64,000 nucleotides of DNA, taken from assembly GCF_022808775.1 (NCBI RefSeq), contig NZ_JAKZLA010000007.1, positions 39,751-103,750 on the forward strand, written 5' to 3'. Each line of letters starts with the position of its first letter. Within the stretch, counting starts at the first letter, position 1. This document shows, one piece after another, positions 59,702 to 64,000 of this stretch. Origin of the DNA: Geothrix terrae. GTDB lineage: Bacteria; Acidobacteriota; Holophagae; Holophagales; Holophagaceae. Under the pieces are notes generated by a model. That model did no database searches and was not told the DNA's origin. It saw only the letters and a list, made by a program, of their open reading frames with translations. The position numbers were made by a program, and so were the translations under genes.

Positions 59702-61155
59702 GGCCGGACCTCCAGGCGGGCGGAGAGGGCGCCCTCGGCGGTGGTGCTGGCCTGGTCGAGCATGGCCTGGAGGGGCCGGGGCATCCAGATCCCCAGGACC
59801 AGCGCCAAGGCCAGCGCCGCGATGAGGGGCGCCGTGGTGGCCGGCGCATCCTTGTAGGGCGTGCGGACCCGCTGGGCGCTGGGCGTGCCGAAGACCACCT
59901 TCACCACCGTCTCGCTCATGGCCAGGAAGATGCCGCCCAGCAGGACGAGGAAGGCCGCGCCGCTGGCGAGGTGGCCGGTTCCCAGGGCGCCCGACGCGAT
60001 GCTGAACTCGCTGAGGAAGGGCGCGAAGGGCGGCATGCCCGTGATGGCCAGGAAGCCCAGGAGGAAGAGCCAGCCGGACACCGGCGTGCGGCGGAGGGCG
60101 CCGGTGACGAAGGGCAGCTGCTTGCTGGCGTAGCTGCGGTGGATGTTGCCCGCCGACAGGAAGAGCACGCTCTTCACCAGGGCGTTGGCCGCCAGGTGGA
60201 ACAGGGCGAACTTCGCCGCCAGGCCCCCGATGCCGATGCCGAAGACGAGGATGCCCATGTGCTCCACGCTGGAGTAGGCCAGCAAGCGCTTGATGTCCGT
60301 CTGCCGGATCATGAAGACCAGGGCCCAGGCCATGGAGAGCATGCCGAAGGCCACCAGCAGCTCCCGGGCGAAGGCCCCCTCCCCCGCCGCGGCCACCACG
60401 CCGTAGATCCGAAGCAACGCGAGGAACGCGCAGCTGGTGACGCCGCCCGCCAGGAGGGCGCCCACCAGGCCCGGCGTCTCGCCGTAGGCATCGGGCTTCC
60501 AGGTGTGCAGCGGTGCGAGACCCATCTTGGTGCCGTAGCCCACCAGGGTCAGCACGAAGCCCGCCCGCAGCCAGGGCCGCGACAGGAGCGAGGCGTTCTC
60601 CATGAGCCGCGTGTAGCGCAGGGGCTCCTCCAGTCCGCCCATGTGCGCCGCGTAGGCGATGAACAGGGTGCCCAGCAGCGCCAGGGCGATGCCCACGGAG
60701 CCGATGACCAGGTACTTCCAGGTGGCCTCCAGCGAGCGGCGGTTGTGGTTGAAGTAGATGAGGGGCGCGGTGACCAGGGTGGTGGTCTCCATGGCCACCC
60801 AGGCGATGCCGGGGTGGCGGGCCTGCGCCAGCAGCGAGGCCAGGCCCAGGAAGCCCAGGAGGCAGGTGGAGAGCACGCGGTGGTCGCGTTCGGGCCGCAG
60901 GGCCAGGTAGGCCGGGGCGTAGAAGGCGCAGATGCAGAACAGCACGCTGATGACGAGCAGCACCCAGCCGCCCAGGGCGTCGAGGCCGAACCAGGCATTG
61001 ATTGGCAGGGTGCGCCACCCGCCGAGCGCCGCGAGCAGCAGCCCCAGGTGGAGGACGCCCACGGCCGGCAGGATCCAGGCGCGGAGGGTGGGGGACGACA
61101 CGGCGAAGGCCAGGGCGGCGGCCAGGAGGGGGACGAGGATGAGCAGCCAGGCCAT
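59698..61155 (-). CDS. hyfF: HyfF-like proton-pumping membrane subunit
   Basis: 485 residues, about 14 transmembrane helices, Mrp/NuoL/N type. YFNHNRRSLEATWKYLVIGSVGIALALLGTL, KMGLAPLHTWKPDAYGETP and DIKRLLAYSSVEHMGIL hold the conserved Lys/His/Glu of the antiporter-like proton path. Downstream ATGA overlap with hyfG. Confidence 0.88.
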   Translation of the reverse strand: MAWLLILVPLLAAALAFAVSSPTLRAWILPAVGVLHLGLLLAALGGWRTLPINAWFGLDALGGWVLLVISVLFCICAFYAPAYLALRPERDHRVLSTCLLGFLGLASLLAQARHPGIAWVAMETTTLVTAPLIYFNHNRRSLEATWKYLVIGSVGIALALLGTLFIAYAAHMGGLEEPLRYTRLMENASLLSRPWLRAGFVLTLVGYGTKMGLAPLHTWKPDAYGETPGLVGALLAGGVTSCAFLALLRIYGVVAAAGEGAFARELLVAFGMLSMAWALVFMIRQTDIKRLLAYSSVEHMGILVFGIGIGGLAAKFALFHLAANALVKSVLFLSAGNIHRSYASKQLPFVTGALRRTPVSGWLFLLGFLAITGMPPFAPFLSEFSIASGALGTGHLASGAAFLVLLGGIFLAMSETVVKVVFGTPSAQRVRTPYKDAPATTAPLIAALALALVLGIWMPRPLQAMLDQASTTAEGALSARLEVRP

Positions 61156-61158
61156 GGG

Positions 61159-61794
61159 TCAGTCCTTCAGCTCGGCCAGGTGCCGGGTATCGGTGGAATC
61201 GAAGGCCACGCGGATGTGGTTGATGACGATGCCCATCACGAAGATGCCGACGAAGAGGTCCAGCAGGATCCCCGCCTCCACCAGGGCCGGCATGTCCTCC
61301 ACCAGCAGCAGGCCGAAGAGGTAGATGCCGTTCTCCAGCACCAGGTAGCCCACCACCTGGGTGAGGGCCTTCCGGCGGGACACCAGCAGCAGGAAGCCTG
61401 TGAACAGCGTGGCCAGCGAGGCCGGCACCATCAGCACGTACTCCGTGCCCGGCTTGAGCGGCAGGTTGTGGGCCAGGAGCAGGCTGAGGCCCGTGCCCAG
61501 GGCGCAGAGCATCAGCGACACGGTGTAACCGATGTAGGGATCCACCTCGCGCTGGATGTGGACCTGCTTCAAGGCGCGGCGGAAGAGGAAGGGGATGAGC
61601 CAGCCCTTCACCGTGACCGCCGCGACGGCCAGCAGGACGATGTGGAAGTGGCGGCCCAGGCCCATGGCCAGCGGCATCAGGCCCAGCAGCACGCCCTGGA
61701 GGACGGCGAACTGGATGGCCTTGCTGACGCGGCTGGTGGCCACGAGGCTGAAGTTGGACAGCATGGTGAGGGCGATGAGCAGGTCGGGCAGCAT
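61159..61794 (-). CDS. hyfE: HyfE-like membrane subunit
   Basis: 211 residues, six or so helices. The later half (VVGYLVLENGIYLFGLLLVEDMPALVEAGILLDLFVGIFVMGIVINHI) matches NuoK with its membrane Glu residues; the first half is the HyfE extension. Co-translated, 3 bases from hyfF. Confidence 0.85.
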   Translation of the reverse strand: MLPDLLIALTMLSNFSLVATSRVSKAIQFAVLQGVLLGLMPLAMGLGRHFHIVLLAVAAVTVKGWLIPFLFRRALKQVHIQREVDPYIGYTVSLMLCALGTGLSLLLAHNLPLKPGTEYVLMVPASLATLFTGFLLLVSRRKALTQVVGYLVLENGIYLFGLLLVEDMPALVEAGILLDLFVGIFVMGIVINHIRVAFDSTDTRHLAELKD

Positions 61795-61796
61795 GG

Positions 61797-62747
61797 CTAC
61801 ACCAGCATCAGGAGGAAGGCGAAGGCCGTGGCCAGCACCCCGGCCACGAGGAACTGCGGGACCTTGGTCATGCGGAACCGCGCCATGGAGCTCTCCACCA
61901 GGCCCACCCCCACCGCGAGGCCGGCCAGGGCCGCATAGAACGCCAGCCAGTTCTGCCAGGCCTGCGGCGCGCGGGGCAGGGCCGGCGTCAGGATGAGCGC
62001 GCCCAGCACCAGGAGCTTGAGGCTGGCCCCGTAGAGCACCAGGGCGAAGGGGCGGCCCGAGTGGTCGAGCACCATCACCTCGTGGATCATGGTGAGCTCC
62101 AGGTGCGTGTTGGGGTCGTCCACGGGGATGCGCGAGTTCTCCACCAGGTAGACGATCACCCAGCCCGCCAGGATGAGGATCAGGGGCCCCGTGAACCGCG
62201 CCGTGAGGCTGCCGGGGAAGGCCAGCATGGTCCCCAGCGATAGGCTGGCGTTGGCCTTGGCCAGGGCCGCGAAGCCCAGGAAGAGCGCGGGCTCCGCCAG
62301 GGCCGAGAAGGTCGCCTCCCGGGCCGCGCCCATGCCCTCGAAGCTGGAGCCCGTATCCAGGGCGGAGAGGATCGTGAGGAAGCGGGCCAGCCCGAAGAGG
62401 TAGGCGAAGAGGATGACATCGCCCTGGAAGGAGACCGGCGCCGGGGTATGGCCGAAGGGCACCAGGCAGGAGGCCACCAGGACCGCGGCCACGCCACCCA
62501 CGGGACCGGCGAGGAACACCCAGGTGGTGGTGCGGCTGAAGACGGCCCGCTTGCGGGCGAGCTTGGCCAGGTCGTAGTAGAGCTGAAGCACCGGTGGCCC
62601 CTTCCGGCCGGCCATCAGGGCCTTGGTCTTGGCGATCAGGCCGGGGAGCAGGGGCGGCAGCAGGAGCACCGTGAGCCCGTGCAGCAGGAACTGGAGCATC
62701 GCCGGGAGCATGGTTGGGGGCGTTGTCGGGAGCAGGGATCGAACCAT
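61797..62747 (-). CDS. hyfC: HyfC-like (NuoH-type) membrane subunit
   Basis: 316 residues, about eight helices. GRKGPPVLQLYYDLAKLARKRAVF, FLTILSALDTGSSFEGMGAAREATFSALAEPALFLG and ENSRIPVDDPNTHLELTMIHEVMVLDHSG are strong HyfC/HycD/NuoH signatures (the E/D cluster of the quinone or interface channel). ATG 62747 is one base from the hyfB stop; ATG 62711 lacks a site. Links the soluble and membrane arms. Confidence 0.87.
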   Translation of the reverse strand: MVRSLLPTTPPTMLPAMLQFLLHGLTVLLLPPLLPGLIAKTKALMAGRKGPPVLQLYYDLAKLARKRAVFSRTTTWVFLAGPVGGVAAVLVASCLVPFGHTPAPVSFQGDVILFAYLFGLARFLTILSALDTGSSFEGMGAAREATFSALAEPALFLGFAALAKANASLSLGTMLAFPGSLTARFTGPLILILAGWVIVYLVENSRIPVDDPNTHLELTMIHEVMVLDHSGRPFALVLYGASLKLLVLGALILTPALPRAPQAWQNWLAFYAALAGLAVGVGLVESSMARFRMTKVPQFLVAGVLATAFAFLLMLV

Positions 62748-62748
62748 G

Positions 62749-64000
62749 TCAGGCCACCATCCAGACCAGGAGCGCGAGCAGGGTGAGCAGGACGTAGAGC
62801 AGGTAGACGGGGAGCGCCCCGCCCTGGGCCACGCGGAGGAGGCCGGCGCCGCGCACGGCAAGCTGGAGCGCGGGCGAGGCCGCCCGGTCCAGGGCCGGAT
62901 CCGGCACATGGCTTTCATACCGCGCCGGATGGGGGAACCAGCCCGCCACGCGGGGGAGGTGCGCCACGGGCCGCAGGGCCCAGCGGAGGCCCCGGACCAG
63001 GCCGTCCGCGAAGGAGGAGGCGGTGTACTGCATCCGCGCGTCTGCCGCTGCGTAGCCGCAGTCCCAGGTGGGCAGATCCCTCCCCTGCGGCACCAGGCGG
63101 AGCCAGCGCCCGAGCAGGAGGGCCAGCAGCGCCAGGATCACCGCGGCCCAGGTCAGCATGCGCAGGGGGGCCAGCGCCATGAGCGTCTCGCCGCCAGCCA
63201 ATGTTCCTCCACCCAGGGCTCCGCCACTCAACACGCCGACCACCCGCTCCAGGGCCGGCGCGAAGAGGGCGGGCACCACCCCGATGGCCAGGCAGGCCAG
63301 GGCCAGCAGGCCCATGGGCAGGAGCATGGTGCGCGGCGATTCCGGCGCCTGTTCCGCCGCCTGGGTCCGCGGCAGCCCCAGAAAGGCCGCCCCGAAGGCC
63401 TTGGCGAAGCAGGCCAGGGCCAGGGCCCCGATGAGGGCGAGGGAGACGAGGATCACCAGCGGCCAGGCCTGACGCCCCAGCCCGAGCTCGAGGCCCAGGC
63501 CCCGGAAGGCGCCCAGGTAGATCAGCCACTCGCTTACGAAGCCGTTGAGGGGCGGCAGGCCGCAGATGGCCCAGGAGCCCGCCAGGAACGCGCCGGAGGT
63601 CCAGGGCATCGTCCGCCCCAGGCCGCCCAGGCGCTCCAGGTCGCGGGTGCCCGTGGCGTGCAGCACGGAGCCCGCCGACAGGAACAGCAGGCCCTTGAAC
63701 AGGCTGTGGTTCACCACATGGAGCAGGGCCCCGGCGAAGCCCAGGACCTGCATCACCGGGTGACCCGTCGCCTTGCCGAGGGTGCCGAGCCCCAGCCCCA
63801 GCAGGATGATCCCGATGTTCTCGATGGAGTGGTAGGCCAGCAGGCGCTTCAGGTCGTGCTGGCCCAGGGCGAAGGCCACGCCGAGGATGCCGGACAGGGC
63901 GCCCAGCGCCACCAGCGTCCCGCCCCACCAGGACGGCGGGTCCGGCACCCAGGAGAGAAAGCGGACGATCCCCAGGATGCCCATCTTCAGCATCACGCCC
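62749..64000 (-). CDS. hyfB: HyfB-like proton-pumping membrane subunit (partial)
   Basis: At least 417 residues; reading continues past the window end, where the antiporter-type MLKMGILGIVRF segment is in progress. QHDLKRLLAYHSIENIGIILLGLGLG and NHSLFKGLLFLSAGSVLHATGTRD are the conserved proton-path motifs; a long C-terminal extension (YAAADARMQYTASSFADGLVRGL) is typical of HyfB/HycC. First visible gene of the unit. Confidence 0.88.
   Translation of the reverse strand, partial: GVMLKMGILGIVRFLSWVPDPPSWWGGTLVALGALSGILGVAFALGQHDLKRLLAYHSIENIGIILLGLGLGTLGKATGHPVMQVLGFAGALLHVVNHSLFKGLLFLSAGSVLHATGTRDLERLGGLGRTMPWTSGAFLAGSWAICGLPPLNGFVSEWLIYLGAFRGLGLELGLGRQAWPLVILVSLALIGALALACFAKAFGAAFLGLPRTQAAEQAPESPRTMLLPMGLLALACLAIGVVPALFAPALERVVGVLSGGALGGGTLAGGETLMALAPLRMLTWAAVILALLALLLGRWLRLVPQGRDLPTWDCGYAAADARMQYTASSFADGLVRGLRWALRPVAHLPRVAGWFPHPARYESHVPDPALDRAASPALQLAVRGAGLLRVAQGGALPVYLLYVLLTLLALLVWMVA

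Overview
The window reads as a chromosomal segment of a high-G+C, didermic, anaerobe-leaning bacterium. Gene content (Obg cluster, tandem outer-membrane beta-barrels, BamD, UbiD, PPK1, a hydrogenase-4-like complex, a full arsenic island, a small membrane protein resembling DUF6677) fits Acidobacteriota, most likely Holophagaceae (Geothrix-like). That placement is inference from gene content; no rRNA or tRNA gene was found. Genes are packed tightly, with many ATGA start/stop overlaps.

Layout. 1-4.9 kb: DUF2461 protein, Tat-type metallophosphoesterase plus Rieske protein, an ECF sigma factor carrying its own membrane-anchored RskA-like tail, and a TyrA-chorismate mutase fusion. 4.6-13.1 kb (minus strand): a large arsenic island in two units. 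Unit 1 is arsR, a Cys-rich CMD-like protein, an ArsD-CMD fusion, arsA, acr3, a rhodanese-like protein, an arsN-type acetyltransferase and arsC. Unit 2 is a second arsR, arsM, an ArsP/UPF0718 permease and a small thioredoxin-like protein. Together they would reduce arsenate, chaperone and pump arsenite, methylate it and possibly export methylated forms. 13.2-20.9 kb: M28 peptidase, CPA2 antiporter and RCK potassium channel pair, thioesterase, orphan PstS with a VirB10-like protein, Mrp ATPase. 21.2-27 kb: PPK1, rplY, TetR regulator, DUF6448 protein, pth, rpsF-rpsR.

27-36 kb: a membrane sulfatase-fold enzyme bracketed by direct repeats of the rpsR 3' end; a coiled-coil lipoprotein; a C4-dicarboxylate transporter with its CitA/CitB-type two-component system; a small membrane protein whose 3' end is duplicated downstream; prfB without a programmed frameshift. 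36.9-51 kb: lipase, bamD, aldo-keto reductase, ThiE/TenI-like protein, rlmN, exoD, trmD, rplS flanked by paralogous beta-barrel genes, ubiD, rplU-rpmA-obg-nadD-rsfS, gdhA. 51-57 kb: FadL-like protein, a Ser/Thr kinase with reversed topology, an ArnT-like glycosyltransferase, a DUF4382 lipoprotein. 57-64 kb (minus strand): a Hyf-type membrane complex whose large subunit seems to lack the NiFe ligands, so probably an energy-converting hydrogenase-related (Ehr) complex; its hyfB-like gene runs off the window end.

The most unusual signal is non-coding. A family of palindromic repeats starts exactly inside TGA stop codons (shared start TGATGCTCTCCGGGGGT or close variants) after at least six unrelated genes. 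Longer copies carry an inner hairpin with a compensatory base-pair change and a shared 60-75 bp module. Related repeat sequence also lies beside two duplications of gene 3' ends (rpsR and the 34.9 kb membrane gene), which suggests an element that targets or copies gene tails.
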